Positions 32,492 through 44,719 are shown, numbered from the stretch's first letter. The stretch is DNA of 64,000 nt from Cycas panzhihuaensis (GCA_023213395.1 CM041465.1:164927741-164991740); one strand, 5' to 3'. Program-made: numbers and translations. Notes: generated by a model from the sequence alone, not told the origin.

Positions 32492-33988
32492 AGCAAGTCC
32501 CCTCTTGATTATTTTTTTTTATTTGCATGAGTAAGGCATATAGGGATTGAATTCACACCCTCATGCTTGGTGAGTGTTGTGTGGCATGAAACACACAACC
32601 CATTAAGGTGAGAGCCTCATTTTTGGTGCAGTGTCATGTGGTATGAAACACATAGCCCACTAGTATGAACACATGTAGGATAACTAACATGTGTTACATG
32701 GTATGAATTACCGTTAGAACCTTCATTCCTAAGCATTAAGTCTTGACCTTGTGTATTAATATTTTTGTCACTTTAGGCCCTTTATCCTAAAGTGTTCATT
32801 TGTTGGATTATAAAATTGTCTTTTGTCTTGTAGTAACTTTTCTCACATGTGCTTGTGAGAAGTCAACTTTTGTGGGCTCTATCCTTATCCTTGGAGATAG
32901 AAGAGTCCCAATCAGATTTGTCTCTTAGTGTTGATCGGTGACATGTGGAGAAATCTTAATCATCCAAACTCCTTTATAAGGAGCCCTATTCTCATGTTTT
33001 GGTATGTAGTATTTTAAGTAAGAGTTATGCTGCTGTAAGTGTCTCTTGTAGGTGAAGTGTTGAGAGGAATTCTCCTTCATACTTGTATGTTGTGATAGGT
33101 TGAGTTGAGGTGCAATACTCCTCCCTATCATCTTTTATGTTGTACTACATCATTTCATTAATCTAAGTGTATTGTCCTTCATATTTCGATGTCCTCACTA
33201 GCTTCTCAATAGATTCTGGCACCTGTATCGTCTCCATTTCGTCTTTCAGTTACATGAGCCACAAAGAGATGGTCCAAGGAGATTGACTCAATGGTGGAAC
33301 ATGTGGAATGACAATTCCAAACTGGGTGCATAAATTGAATGGTAGCAAAAGATTCAAGAACAATGCAGCAAGGTTTGTGGTTTTGTTATTTTCAAATAGA
33401 GTGCGTATATTGAAATGAAGTAGGAAGTTTAGAAAACAAGCCAACAAGGTTTTGTTGACATCTCTAGATAGAGTTGCATAAATCTAGTGCAGTAGAAAGT
33501 TTGGCTACAATTCAATAGTGTTTTGTTGTTGTTTGTGACCAAAGAAATCCTTAGAATAGGTTAAGGTTTGTGAGCAGAGTGACTTACTAGTACTCGAATG
33601 TTCATATCATGTGCTCCAACTCAGGGGTGCTTTCCTCTTCAAGCTTGCAATTGGTTGGATAGTGAATTCTTTTGAAGTAATCTAGCTAGTCCTCTTCTTC
33701 AATCAAGTTTGTGATCATAACAATTGTCCTAATAATGAAATGTATTGTTGTATCACTTGTTATATTTTTTTGAAATTTATAATTGAAAAAATTATGTTTT
33801 GAAAATCTATATACAACATCATTGACCTCTTGAACCTACAACATCTTTGGGCATACATTCTTCAGCTAACTCTATTTTCTGCTTCTGTGGTTCTGTTTGA
33901 TGTTGGCTTGGTTGGCTGACTCAAGAGAGCCATAGTTAAGCAATGTTACAACTAACCCTTGGGTAAAGTAGGCGGTTGGTCTTTGACA
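32492..33988 (+). repeat. 3' LTR of Gypsy M, last segment
   Basis: It matches about 14770-15689 of the 5' LTR once the solo LTR at 32712-33248 is removed. It ends CTTTGACA, followed by the TAGGA target copy. Confidence 0.85.
32712..33248 (+). mobile_element. Solo LTR in the Gypsy M 3' LTR
   Basis: 537 bp absent from the Gypsy 5' LTR. It starts CGTTAGAACC (TG changed to CG) and ends GTCTTTCA, flanked by ATTAC and GTTAC. CCTTTATAAGGAGCCC near 32967-32985 is a plausible TATA region. Confidence 0.75.
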
Positions 33989-33993
33989 TAGGA

Positions 33994-34660
33994 CAAACAT
34001 TCTAAGAAACAATACACGCATCTAATAAAACTTAATTGAGAGTTGAAACAAAAATACATGTAAATATCCCAAGATGCAAGCACATCTTCATCAAAGGAGA
34101 GCAATAGTCATTAGACACAACGTATAAAAGATGCCTTTAAACTTATCTACCAACTAAACCAATCTCACACACATGATGTGAATTTACCTGTGGAATTATT
34201 AAGAGAGAGCATCTCTACAAAGCCACCAAAGAGTGATATAGGAGATATCATTGCTAATACAAATTTAATGTTTCCTAACATACAGAAGCTAACAACATGC
34301 CAAGGACAAGAGATTCAATGCCAAATAATAATTAATGTCAAAGAGTAATTGTCCAAAACTTGAATATAATGGTGAAAGCCAAGTCCTCTATTGAACTATC
34401 ATTGCTTACTCTTCAATAAAGTAATCACACATACTACCATAACTTGGTAGGCGACGACACAAATAAGTCTATCATTACAATTATCATATTATGTTAAACA
34501 ACGCTACCTCCTTGCCGATAGAAAACTCTAATCTTAGCTTCAGAACAAGCACAATAAGAGTAGAAACAATCATGTTTTCCCATCGATTTGCATGGGATTT
34601 ATATGAGAAAAGCACCTGTCAACTACCATAATTGTCAACTGCCCTAACTATCATGATGTC
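33994..34660. other. Non-coding stretch between Gypsy M and Copia C
   Basis: I find no supported gene or repeat. It was contiguous with 12461-13066 before Gypsy M inserted. Confidence 0.5.
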
Positions 34661-34665
34661 TATCT

Positions 34666-34842
34666 TGTTAGAGATAATGTTTATCCCTATGTATATAACT
34701 TATGCCCCTAGGATTTTAACTTATGTTTGTATCTTAGATAATTAAGGGTTATGTGTCATTTCCCCTCTTTACCCATGTAAAGTGTCTTCTCTTGTGTTTA
34801 TGCACATTCTCACAATGGATTAATCAATGAATGATTACTCAA
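34666..34842 (+). repeat. Truncated 5' LTR of Copia C
   Basis: It starts TGTTAGAGATAATG and matches 38214 onward up to GATTACTC. The last 12 bp present in the 3' LTR are missing, and so are about 30 bp in the middle (CTTATAGGACACTTACC region). Confidence 0.85.
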
Positions 34843-34912
34843 AAATAAAGAAATCATAGGAAGAGAAGCAGAAGAAAATGGGCTTTATAAATTTGTAGCT
34901 ACTCCTACAACT

Positions 34913-35471
34913 TGCGTGCAAGAGAAAAAGGCATGTAACTCTGAAAGAAATGACTATAGCTTAATGAAGTTAGGTCATACAAAGTGTGACCAGAAATAGA
35001 GTAAGGCCGTACTAAGCGTGACCAAGTATGACCAGGTACGACCAAACGTAGCCAAAGGTGCAGCCAAGTATGACCAGATGTGACCAAAGGTGTGACTTAG
35101 TTACAATCAGGCACCCAAAATATGATTGGAATTGTAATTTAATGGTGGAGTTGATTGCTAATGATATGATTAGTTATGTAATAGTTGACAATTGTAACCA
35201 AGTATGTAAAATGTAACTAAATGACTTAAGTTAAATAGTTCTATGATGTATCAAGTATGCACGTGTGTAGATCATAGGAATTCTTGGGCATTCTTGATAC
35301 TGTCTGTATCGCAGGCTTTTCCATCATGTACTGCTCTAGCCTGCGTCTGGTTGTGGGAGGACTAGATGCAAGGCCTTTATATCAATGACGTATTGGTTTG
35401 CATGCTCAATTTTATGTATCTTGTGTTGTCTTATTTTGTTCTAGTTAGATGTGAATAATTAGCACCACACA
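34913..35471 (+). mobile_element. Solo LTR D2
   Basis: 559 bp with TG...CA ends (TGCGTGCAAG ... GCACCACACA) and an exact CAACT duplication (34908-34912 and 35472-35476). It interrupts Copia C within the pre-integrase coding region. It is homologous to the minus-oriented D1 at 6099-6614, including the TGACC-rich 5' part and the GTCTGGTTGTGGGAGGAC segment near the end. Confidence 0.88.
34970..35100 (+). promoter_or_regulatory. TGACC-motif array in LTR D2
   Basis: At least eight GTGACCA/ATGACCA/ACGACCA words occur at roughly 10-15 bp spacing in the 5' part of the LTR. The array is shared with D1. It is possibly a U3 enhancer; not tested. Confidence 0.4.
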
Positions 35472-35476
35472 CAACT

Positions 35477-36590
35477 GCAGTCCTCAAGCCCTCTCTATAG
35501 ATCTTGACAATAAGAGTGAAATATGGCATTTAAGGTATAGGCATCTCTCTTATGATTGCTTGTTTCAACTAAAAACACACAATATGGTAGAAAGTCTTCC
35601 TCCCATTAAAAGACCTAAATCAATATGCAAAGGCCGCATGCTAGGAAAATAACATTAGCAAAGATTTCAACCAAGCTCTTGGCGATCTTAGAACAAGCTT
35701 GAGCTTATTCACAATAATATTTGTGGGCCTATTACTCCTTTCTCAATAGCAAGAGCCAAGTACTATTTTGACATTTATAGATGATTGTACAAGGAAAATT
35801 TGGATCTACTTCTTCAAAAGCAAATTTTAAGCATTTCATATCTTCAAGGAATTCAAAACCCAACTTGAAAAGGAGGGTGAAAGAAAGATCAAGATCTTAA
35901 GGACAGATAATGGAGGAAAATTCACCTCCAATGATTTCTACAAATACTATAAGGTAGATGGGATCAAAAGACAACTCACCACAGCCTACACCCCTCAATC
36001 CAATGGGGTTGCAGAACAAAAGAATAGAACCACTACCGAGTGGCTAGAGCCCTCCTCAAAGGAAGCAACACTTCAAATATATACTAGGCAGAAGCTATTA
36101 ACACAACTGCTTATCTTCTCAATAGGAGTCCCACTAAAGCCTTGGTAGGGATAACTCCTGAAGAACCTTGGACAAGGAAAAAAACAAATATCTTGCATCT
36201 CAAAGCTTTTTATTGCACTACATTTGTTCACATTCCTAATGAAAAAAGGAAGAAACTAGATGATAAAAGTCAAAAATGCATTCTTGTAGGCTACAATGAA
36301 AAATCCAAGGCATACATATGCATGGATCCCAAAAGTGACAAAATAATCATAAGTAGAGATGTCACCTTTGATGAGTCTTTGTCCAATAATTTAGTTCAAG
36401 AATCAGAATCCTCCCCTCTTTACTCATTAGATAAAGAAGAAATTGGAAAAGACTCTCATTCTAAAATTCAAACAAAAGAAGCTCAAGTAGGTACTCAAGA
36501 AGCCACATCCAGCATGCAAGGTAGTCCAACAAATGGACAACATACTGCAGCAAGGAGAGTGCCTAAATGGTAGGTTAAGACTCTACAAGA
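35477..36590 (+). pseudogene. Copia C integrase
   Basis: The pre-integrase zinc region (WHLRYRHLSYDCL ... CKGRMLGK) starts near 35524. The core is decayed (VGLLLL-like region) but keeps LRTDNGGKFTSNDFYKYYK at 35900-35955. The TPQSNGVAEQKN block follows. The open frame 36142-36573 carries the C-terminal FVHIPNEKRKKLDDKSQKC and GYNEKSKAYICMDP blocks. Confidence 0.85.
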
Positions 36591-38190
36591 GTCAAAACTC
36601 CAAAATATTGAAGATTTAGAAAGCGGAAGGACTAGAAATCAAGTCCAACATTCTCTCCTATGTAACATTGAGTCTATAACTTATGAAGAAGCTAATAAAA
36701 ATAAAAATTGGGTGCAAGCCATGGACGAAGAAATTAACACAATCGAAAGGAATAATACTTGGGATCTAGTTCCACCACCACTAGGTAAACCCATTATAAG
36801 ATGTAAATGGGTCTTCAAAACAAAAGAAAAGGCAGATGGAACTATTGAGAAATACAAGGCCCGACTAGTTGCCTGAGGCTTTACTAAAACCAAAGGAATC
36901 GGCTCTGACAAGACTTTTGCTCCTGTAGCAAAAATGATCACCTTTAGAATTGTCCTAGCTACTACTACACAACATGGATGGAAAGTGTACCATATGGACA
37001 TTAAAGGAGCATTCTTGAATGGTAACCTATCAGAAAAGGTCTACATGGAACAGTCGTATGGTTACATAAAAGATGGGGAAGAGCACTTGGTGTGTAAATT
37101 TAAAAAGGCCCTATATGGCTAAAACAAGCACCAAGATATTGGTATGACATGATAGACCAACATCTAAAGCAATGTAGATTCTTTAGATGTGAAACTAATC
37201 CAAGTCTTTATATACACAAAGCAACAAATGGAAAAATAACCATAATTGTTTTGTATGTAGATGATCTCCTCATCATTGGAGACAACACAAAAAAAATATC
37301 AGAAACAAAACACAGCATGAGCACATCCTTTAAGATGACGAATTTGGGGTTGCTTCACTACTACCTAGGAGTGGAGGTGGATCAACAACAAAACAAAAGT
37401 TTTCTGTTGCAAAGCAAATATGTCAGAAGATTGTTGCTTGGCTTCAACATGGGAGATTGTAAGTCGACAGTTACATCAATGGAAATAGGGAGCAAATCTA
37501 CTACAAATGATGAAGGGCAACTAGTAAATGAAACCTTATATAGAAGGCTGATAGGAAATCTTATTTATCTCACAACAAACAGACTTGATATTGTATGTTA
37601 TTGGAATAATCTCTAGGTACATGAAAACTCTCAAGGAGATTCAGTGAACAATGGCCAAAAGAATACTTAGATATATCAAAGGAACTCCTAATTTAGGGTT
37701 ACCATATTCAAAAGCCCAAGCGTTCAAACTGATTGGACACACAAATTCTGATTGGGTAGGAGATGTCAATGATAAGAAATCCACCACTGAGTATTATTGT
37801 AGCCTAGGCACGGGGATCATTTCATTGTACAACAAAAAACAACCAACTATTGCATTGTCCTCAATAGAAGTTGAATAGAAGGCTACAGTGAACACCTCTT
37901 GTGAAGCAATCTAGCTTAAAAGGATGATGGAAGAGCTAAATCAGTCACAATTTTCTCCAATTCCAATATGCTATAACAGCTAGAGTGCAATCACAATGAC
38001 AAAACAACACAGTTTTTCATGCCAAGACAAAGCACATCGAAGTTCATCATCATTTGATTCCATAAAAGTTCAACAGAAGAAAATAGAACTACTATATTGT
38101 CCATGTAAAGAAGAATTAGCAAATATCTTCACCAAAGCACCAACGAAACAAAAATTTTAGTATCTCAAGCAACAGATTGGGGTAGGATTA
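36591..38190 (+). pseudogene. Copia C reverse transcriptase and RNase H
   Basis: RT starts NNTWDLVPPPLGKPIIRCKW (36752 onward). It has MDIKGAFLNGNLSEKVYME and a frameshift near 37122 inside ALYGLKQAP. The catalytic VLYVDDLLIIGD box is intact at about 37249-37285, and LGLLHYYLGVEV follows. RNase H is in 37651-37900 (YNKKQPTIALSSIEVE), then further stops. It ends at the purine-rich tract before the LTR at 38214. Confidence 0.87.
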
Positions 38191-38213
38191 AGGGAATAAA
38201 CATTATGGGGGAA

Positions 38214-38420
38214 TGTTAGAGATAATATTTATCTCTATGTATATAACTTACGTCCCTAGGATTATAACTTATGTTTGTATCTTAGATAATTAAGGGTTAT
38301 GTGTCATTTCCCATCTTTACACTTATAGGACACTTACCGCTTATGCAGAGGGTCTTCTCTTGTATTTATGCACATTCTGACAATGGATTAACCAATGACT
38401 CATTACTCATTCTGTCTTCA
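38214..38420 (+). repeat. 3' LTR of Copia C
   Basis: It begins TGTTAGAGATAATAT and ends TCTGTCTTCA, 207 bp, followed by TATCT. A GGGGGAA tract precedes it. Confidence 0.9.
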
Positions 38421-38425
38421 TATCT

Positions 38426-39151
38426 AACGCTGCCTTTCACTATCTTTCTTCTCTTTATGTTTGTTGATCTACCTAACCTGCTATCCAAATGAGTTTGGAA
38501 CTGTGTGACTACTACCATGCTTCTTCATAAGTATCAGATTTCTAGCTTTTCTTATTTGTACATATCATAATTGTAACATCATATAAGTGCAATGCTAGCC
38601 ACAAACAGAATAACTAGCATTTACAATATACACAACACTGAACAATTATAAGAACAAGTCACATGAAAGTGTAGAATCATTCTTAGGTTCCAAGTTGCAT
38701 AAGTTTGATATAATGTTGGGATTAGGGTATAAGCAATTAGTATGTCTATAGTAAATTTTTAGCAAGATACTAAGACAAGCTTGATTGAAGCTAGTATTCA
38801 AAGCAAACTAGTGCCATAGCTTAATTATAGAGTGTCATGACAAACGATGGATGTAACTGTGTTTTCGATCAGTATAAGCAAGCATGTTTACAACAAAAAC
38901 AGAAAAAAACAACTACCGTTTTTATGTACGTATAGCTACTTCCATACAAGTCACTTCACCAACAGATACCATTCAGTAGTTGAGACAGTACAAACAATTG
39001 CCCATTGTCGCCAGTGCAAACAATCATATCCTTGAAAAGGACCTCAGAGACTGGTCAATACATAAGCAAATGAATTTAATTATGTGTGCACTTCATTGGC
39101 AACCATAGAAATACAACCAAGTTCATATAGATACAGCAAAGATATTCTCAC
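38426..39151. other. Non-coding sequence beside the IBR3-like exon
   Basis: No gene recognised. If the exon at 39152 is real, this is the start of its downstream intron on the minus strand. Confidence 0.4.
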
Positions 39152-39340
39152 CTCTGATGGATGGAACACCAGATTATCGATTCGATAGTCTCCATGAACA
39201 AGGCCAGTCTTTGACCCCTTTTTAGAATCTTCAGCTGGTATATGCTGCCTAAGCCAGTCAATGAGTTCTAGCAGCTTAGGATTTTGATCTGGTTTTCCTT
39301 TGCCAGTTGAAGCTAAATATTGCTTTGCCCATCTTTCTAC
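39152..39340 (-). CDS. IBR3: Exon of an IBR3-like acyl-CoA dehydrogenase
   Basis: A 63-codon open exon with no stops, bounded by good splice sites on the minus strand: acceptor ...TTTATAG before it and donor GTGAG after it, both in phase 0. It reads VERWAKQYLASTGKGKP, then LLELIDWLRQHIPAEDS, then LVHGDYRIDNLVFHP. HGDYRIDN is the catalytic-loop pattern (HGD---DN) of the aminoglycoside-phosphotransferase-like domain. That domain forms the N-terminal part of plant IBR3 and animal ACAD10/11. IBR3 acts in peroxisomal conversion of indole-3-butyric acid to auxin. The neighbouring exons are not found within the window, so this is either an exon of a gene with very long introns or an isolated remnant. 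Confidence 0.65.
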
Positions 39341-41412
39341 CTATAAAGCCATAAAAATAATGGCAAACCAAAATTGAATAATTACTTTATTTTTGGTTTG
39401 AGAAAATAGAGTTATAGAACAAATCCTCTGATAAAATACTGTGATCCTCTCTCCTTGCCTTGATATTATATATACAATTACTACAGTCCTTTAAGGATGA
39501 GATGCCCACCAGTTCAGATTTAAGATCTATTTTCAAGACCAGACAAATTGCTTTTAGAATACCAGAAATGAATTACAATAAATACCAGGCCAAAATCAAT
39601 AATAATCTTCTAGAGTCTTTGTCCTCTTCGCCCAGTAAAAAATGGATATTTATGAACAAGAAGTTTGATCAAAACGAAATAGAAATGATAGAATAGACGC
39701 ATATTGGCGCATGCTTTTTATAGAAAAATGAATGGCCTTAAGAAAAAACAGAATTGGTAGTACATTATTTTGCCCATTAATTTATAGGAATATAGCCCAC
39801 CTAAGGCAAAAGCAAGGTCTCATACAAAAGGTGAAATATATAGAAGCATTTAAACAAGATACAAGATCAAGAATTTCCAACCCGACAGACCTATTACAAC
39901 ATTGAAAGTCTAGTGTCTCACAAAAGATATTAATGACTTTACCATGATCTAGAAGTGACTGTAGGAACCAGTAGCATGCAGGCAGACTAAAACTTCTCTT
40001 GAAGATAACAAAAGCTCAAGACAATAGTCATGCACAGTACCACTAGATCAGCAACTCTGAAATGCATATTTAAGGCTGGAATGAAAATATTAATGGTCCA
40101 CATTGTCTTCCGCATAGACAACTGGGCTAAGTTATATGTGACATAAATGTGTGCATCCATAAGAGAGCTGCTCTTGTGAACAATATGCATCAGCCTATGT
40201 TGTTACAACCATGTGACCATAAGCTGAATTTATGCCATGTTATGGCCAGATAGACATTAGTATCATACTTGATCCTAACTATTTGACTTCCAGCCAAATA
40301 TTAGCCATATGACCGTGGGCTACCCAATTAGAGAACTGTAGTCTAGTCAATCAGAAAGAAAGAATCAAAGAAACTATATTAACATCCTCAAATGATAAAA
40401 AGTGGTCAATGGAATTAGCAGAACAATATAAAGTTGCAATACATTGAGGGGTACCTAGAGCATCTCCAATGTAAATCTGAGTAGGTACACATGAATAGTA
40501 TGGTATAGAAAAACTCGAAAAATGTTCCATGACAAATGTCCAAATCTCAATGCACATGATCTTGTATAGACAGTACAAGTAGCCATTGTGGATCGTATGC
40601 CTGCCATCCCACTCAAGATGTCTTTGTGACCTCATTCTCCCTATCAACAACTGTAAAATCTCCAACCACTTGCCACATAAAATCATTAAGTGAAGCTTGA
40701 TCTATGGCAGAAGAGAAGCTGATGTGTCCTTGTAGAAACCTAGGGAGTTGTCTCCCCCAAGGTCAAGCACTATCTTCCCAGACACTCAATGCTGAGGTGC
40801 AAATATCACATGAAGAATGACTAGTGGAAAGGGCTTGAAGCAGAGCTAGAGCATCACACCCTTAGTCTAGTAGTTTTTCTCACTTTGTTACCCCACTTTC
40901 TACATAAGGGTCATGTAGGAAATGGACCAGTGATTCAGGTGTGTGGACAATTTTTGACTACAGAATGGCACACCAACTGTCCCAAGGCTGCCCGTTTGCT
41001 CCATGGCCAAATGTCATCTTCAATTTGTCCTTGGTTAGCTCTGTGTGACTTGATATCTTCAAGGCTCCACCTCTGCAAGTTAGGCTTCATATGCATATAG
41101 AAATCCTCAACCAAGAATATGCACACATTCCCAATAATACACATAATGTTTGTCATAACTTAATATTGCATTAAATGATGACTGAATACATGATTGGCTA
41201 CCTTTGCTTAGGTATACATTGACTAGATCAGTTCTCACAGTGAAATGGGGTGTGAAATGCCCTATTTATACCCTAAAATAGGTGCCATAATACAAAAGGT
41301 GTGACTTTGGAATTGTGACCTTTGACTCTTCAAACTAAATGACACAATTACATAATACAACTTTAACAAATGATGATGCTTCACAGTTCCATACGTTTGT
41401 ATGGTTCTAGCA
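39341..41412. other. Non-coding stretch upstream of the IBR3-like exon
   Basis: No further exon or element is supported. One AT-rich plus-strand frame (39460-39696, 78 codons, Lys/Asn/Ile/Ser-rich) is notable but unrecognised. The rest (40350-41160) has only short, unsupported frames. Confidence 0.4.
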
Positions 41413-41748
41413 TGTTAGAATTAATGTTTACAATGTTAAGGACATAACTTAATGTTCTAGGTCCTAATACATCTTAGAGTGAGCTTGGTGAGTCATAAAA
41501 ATCATCACTTGATGGATGACGACTGTCTATGGTAGTTAAATATTCCCTTAATGAACGTGTGACAAGCACCAGTACAGTTACAAGTTTGTGTGACCATTAC
41601 CAATCCTGAATTGTATTAATATCTATATCATGGTTTGTACATATCATCAAGAATTCCTAATAAATTGAAATCTTCGAAGGTAGACCAATTCTACCAAGAA
41701 AAGATCCTATGTGCAATACTATTCTTGGTTCATTTTAACTCACTCACA
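41413..41748 (+). repeat. 5' LTR of Copia H
   Basis: It begins TGTTAGAATTAATG and ends ACTCACTCACA. The primer-binding site follows after two bases. No partner LTR is available. Confidence 0.7.
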
Positions 41749-41750
41749 TT

Positions 41751-41762
41751 TGGTATTAGAGC
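41751..41762 (+). other. Primer-binding site of Copia H
   Basis: TGGTATTAGAGC differs from the standard TGGTATCAGAGC at one base. Confidence 0.8.
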
Positions 41763-42899
41763 TAATTTGTAAGATGAGAGCCAGACTTAGAAAATTTAAA
41801 AGTGGAACTTGTTCTTGGGTTTGTTGAGCTATAGTGAGTCTTCAAAATTCAAAGAAAAAGGGGTTTTTGGAGCTAAAAAATTAGATTGTAGGAGTTGCAT
41901 GCTTAGGGCATCATAAATGCCAGGAATGTTGTGGTGTTATGTTAATTATTAAGAAAAAAGGAGAGGAGGAAAATTTTTGCTACGGAAATCTTTTCTAGCA
42001 TGGTGCTTCTCTAGGTTTTGCATATTACTGTAGTACCCATTCAATTTTTTATCTAAATTTCAAATTTGAATTGAAGAGGATGTTAACAAGTTCAAACTCG
42101 AACATGAATTCAAAGTTCAAAAAAATACAAATAAAAAACTGCAAGCCGAAAATGCCCAAATGTAACTCCCACTCAATTAAGAAGGTGATTGAGCATCTTA
42201 GAGGCTGACCCTAAAAGAACGAATGTAAGAAGGGGACAAACACAGAAGGGCTGAAAGCTTAGAGGAAAGCATGAACAAAAGATGCCATTGAATGTAGACA
42301 TGAAAACACCCATCACATGGTCAACAAAGGTGTGAAGCATGTGTGGAGGCCATACCCATAACCATCCATTGTGCAATGTCAAGGGGTGGACATGAGCAAA
42401 ACTGCCATTGAACGTAGACCTGGAGGAATCACAAGCCAAAATGCAAAGGAATGTAGTTTGAATTTGAAAATTCAAATCCAAGAATTATCGCCAAATTTGA
42501 AAATCAAATATATATTTATTTTTTCTAAGGTTGCCATTTGATTAAATTGTATTTCACAAATTTTGGAGTTCAATTTTGTAGCCCTCAACTCTTAAACCCC
42601 TAGACATATGGTGTAAAAGGGCTAAACCCATTTATAGCCCTACATTATTCCCTTTTTTTTAATTCTAAAAATGTTGGTGTTAATGTAATTAAATTTTCTA
42701 TCTTATAGTTGTAGTTACATGATGAAATTTAGGCATCCTCCATGGTGACCAAAGATCTTGTTATTTTCTAGTGCTCCGTGTAGTGACTAAAGTCCAAAAC
42801 ACAAAAAAATAAATAAACATAGTAGTTTCTTATGGTGTGCATGGGCTATTTAATTCCCACTATTTTGTTTTTAGTGTTTTTGGCGTGTTTTTATAATTT
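41763..42899 (+). other. Leader of Copia H
   Basis: Mostly non-coding. A minus-strand frame at 42173-42481 arises from two related blocks (near 42262-42300 and 42395-42420, CATTGAA(T/C)GTAGAC), that is, from a short internal repeat. Confidence 0.4.
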
Positions 42900-44719
42900 T
42901 CTGCAAAGATGATGGGTGGAAACATGTTCAATTCTCTCACAAACTAACTCATGGTAACTATGGCAACTGGAAGCATCAGATGAAAAGCCTATTGATGATG
43001 AATGGGCTTTGGCCTTATGTTGAGGGGAAGGTTACTATACTAATAGATGGTACCCCAAAAAAGGTTGAATATGATGTTAAAAAGTCTTTCATTGGGCTTC
43101 ATAAATTTGTCAATCAATGGTAATCTGATTGAGAATGCAACTACAACCAAGCAAGCATGGATGCCATTACATCTCTCTTTGAGACTAGAAATGATGCACG
43201 GATTTTCATATTGAAGAACCAACTTTACAGTTTGAGGTTGATTGGTTCAATGGGGGACCATATCCAACATGTGAAGGTTAATTATAAATCAATTAGGGAA
43301 TATTAGAGAAATCGTCACCGACAAAGACATAAACATTGTTGTTTTGAGAAGTTTACCCAAATTGTATGAGAGCTTTGTAACAAGCCCCATGATGACAAAG
43401 AAGTTGATTCTACCACATTCAATGATCTGGAGGGTATGTTGTTGCAACATGAACAATTGCTTAGGGACAATAATAAAGGAGAATCTTCTAGAGCTTCACA
43501 ACCAAGTTTAAAAGGAAAAAGCCCTTTATTCCCAAGAAGAATAATATTCGTAAGGAACAAAATGTTTAGAAGGAGGACCTTTGTTTGAAAATGCACCAAG
43601 AACATTATAAGATCATGTGACGAATTATGACTAAGCTCAATAAATTCAAAATAACAAGTCACAAATATGAGGTGTAAAATACTAATATAACATGAAATAT
43701 GAAATACATAAAAATGAAATATGCATCATAATGCAAGACAATAAGTTTTGGGGAAATGATCATCCCCATTACTGTATAATGACAGAATACATATTTATAG
43801 ATGTAGTTTGCCTCGTAGATGTCAAATGATATTGGATAACCTCTAAGATAACCTATGATGAATACATGAGTATGTGAGCTCTAAAAATACACATTTTAAT
43901 AATGCTCACCAATTAATCTTTGCACAAGCGTGCACCTCTTTATGATGACTATGCACAACATTTGAGGGATAACTATTACAATAATTATGGATTTATCATC
44001 GATTAAACACTATTCTCCAATAGTCCTAAGAGCCAAATTAAACTATGTTACTGTTGTGGCAAACTAGGTCACTTTAAGAGGAATTGCAAAAAGTTGAAGG
44101 TTGATCAACAAAATTTAAAAAAAACAACGTGATTAGTAAAATTAGGGAGAGGAAAAAGTAGGAGTATTGACACTTTTTTGGTCATTCTTCCAATGAAGGT
44201 GATGAGCAAAAAACTCTTTGTACCAGCATCTCAAAATGGTCATGGATCAAAGGATGTATGGTATATAGATTTAGAAGCTTTCAAACACATGGCAAGTAGA
44301 TTAAAATGGTTCAGACATGTGGAAAACAAATGATCAAATAGTGGCACTCAGTGGCAACAAGGAGTTGAAGGCAAAACATATAGGAGAGGTTCCCATCATC
44401 GCAACAAATGGAGAAGAGTACTACATTGATAATGTTCTGTACATGCTAGGGCTAAAAAAAAACTTATATCTATCAGTGAGATTAAAGACAACAAAATAAG
44501 TGCTATTTTGGAGAATGGTAAATGTATCATCAAAGATAGTGACAAAAAAATTGTTGTAGTAGGAATTAGAGATGATGATCTTTGTAGGAATTATAGATGA
44601 TGGTCTTGTCCACTCAAACATAAGTGGTTAGATGTTGATGACTTCAATTGGAAGTGTAAGACATTTCTTGACCTTCACTAATGAATAAGAAACTTTAGAC
44701 TTTCACTATCTTTAAGGAG
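42900..44719 (+). pseudogene. Copia H gag and protease
   Basis: gag reads KLTHGNYGNWKHQMKSLLMM, then NGLWPYVEGKV (42940-43025), a Copia gag N-terminus of a different lineage from B/E/F/G. A complete zinc knuckle, CYCCGKLGHFKRNC, lies at about 44042-44085. The protease box near 44257-44290 reads VWYIDLEAFKHMAS where DSGA is expected, so catalysis would be lost. The stretch 43630-44030 has no clear protein. Copia I interrupts at 44720. Confidence 0.8.

Larger units (their letters stand above)
13067..33988 (+). mobile_element. Ty3/Gypsy element M with large LTRs and nested insertions
   Basis: A long direct repeat (13067-15689 and 20015-33988) brackets a Gypsy pol region. A primer-binding-like site follows the left copy and a purine tract precedes the right copy. 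Flanking 5-mers are TAGAA (13062-13066) and TAGGA (33989-33993), one transition apart. Without insertions the element would be about 9.7 kb, with LTRs of about 2.6-2.7 kb. The 3' LTR was later hit by Copia G, Copia F and a solo LTR. Gag is not recognisable; a PPR gene piece occupies that region. Confidence 0.85.
34666..38420 (+). mobile_element. Ty1/Copia element C with a deleted 5' region
   Basis: Both ends carry the target duplication TATCT (34661-34665 and 38421-38425). The 3' LTR is 38214-38420. The 5' LTR (from 34666) loses its last bases near 34842 and runs directly into the pre-integrase region. The primer-binding site, gag and protease are therefore deleted. Solo LTR D2 sits in the pre-integrase segment. 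Confidence 0.9.
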
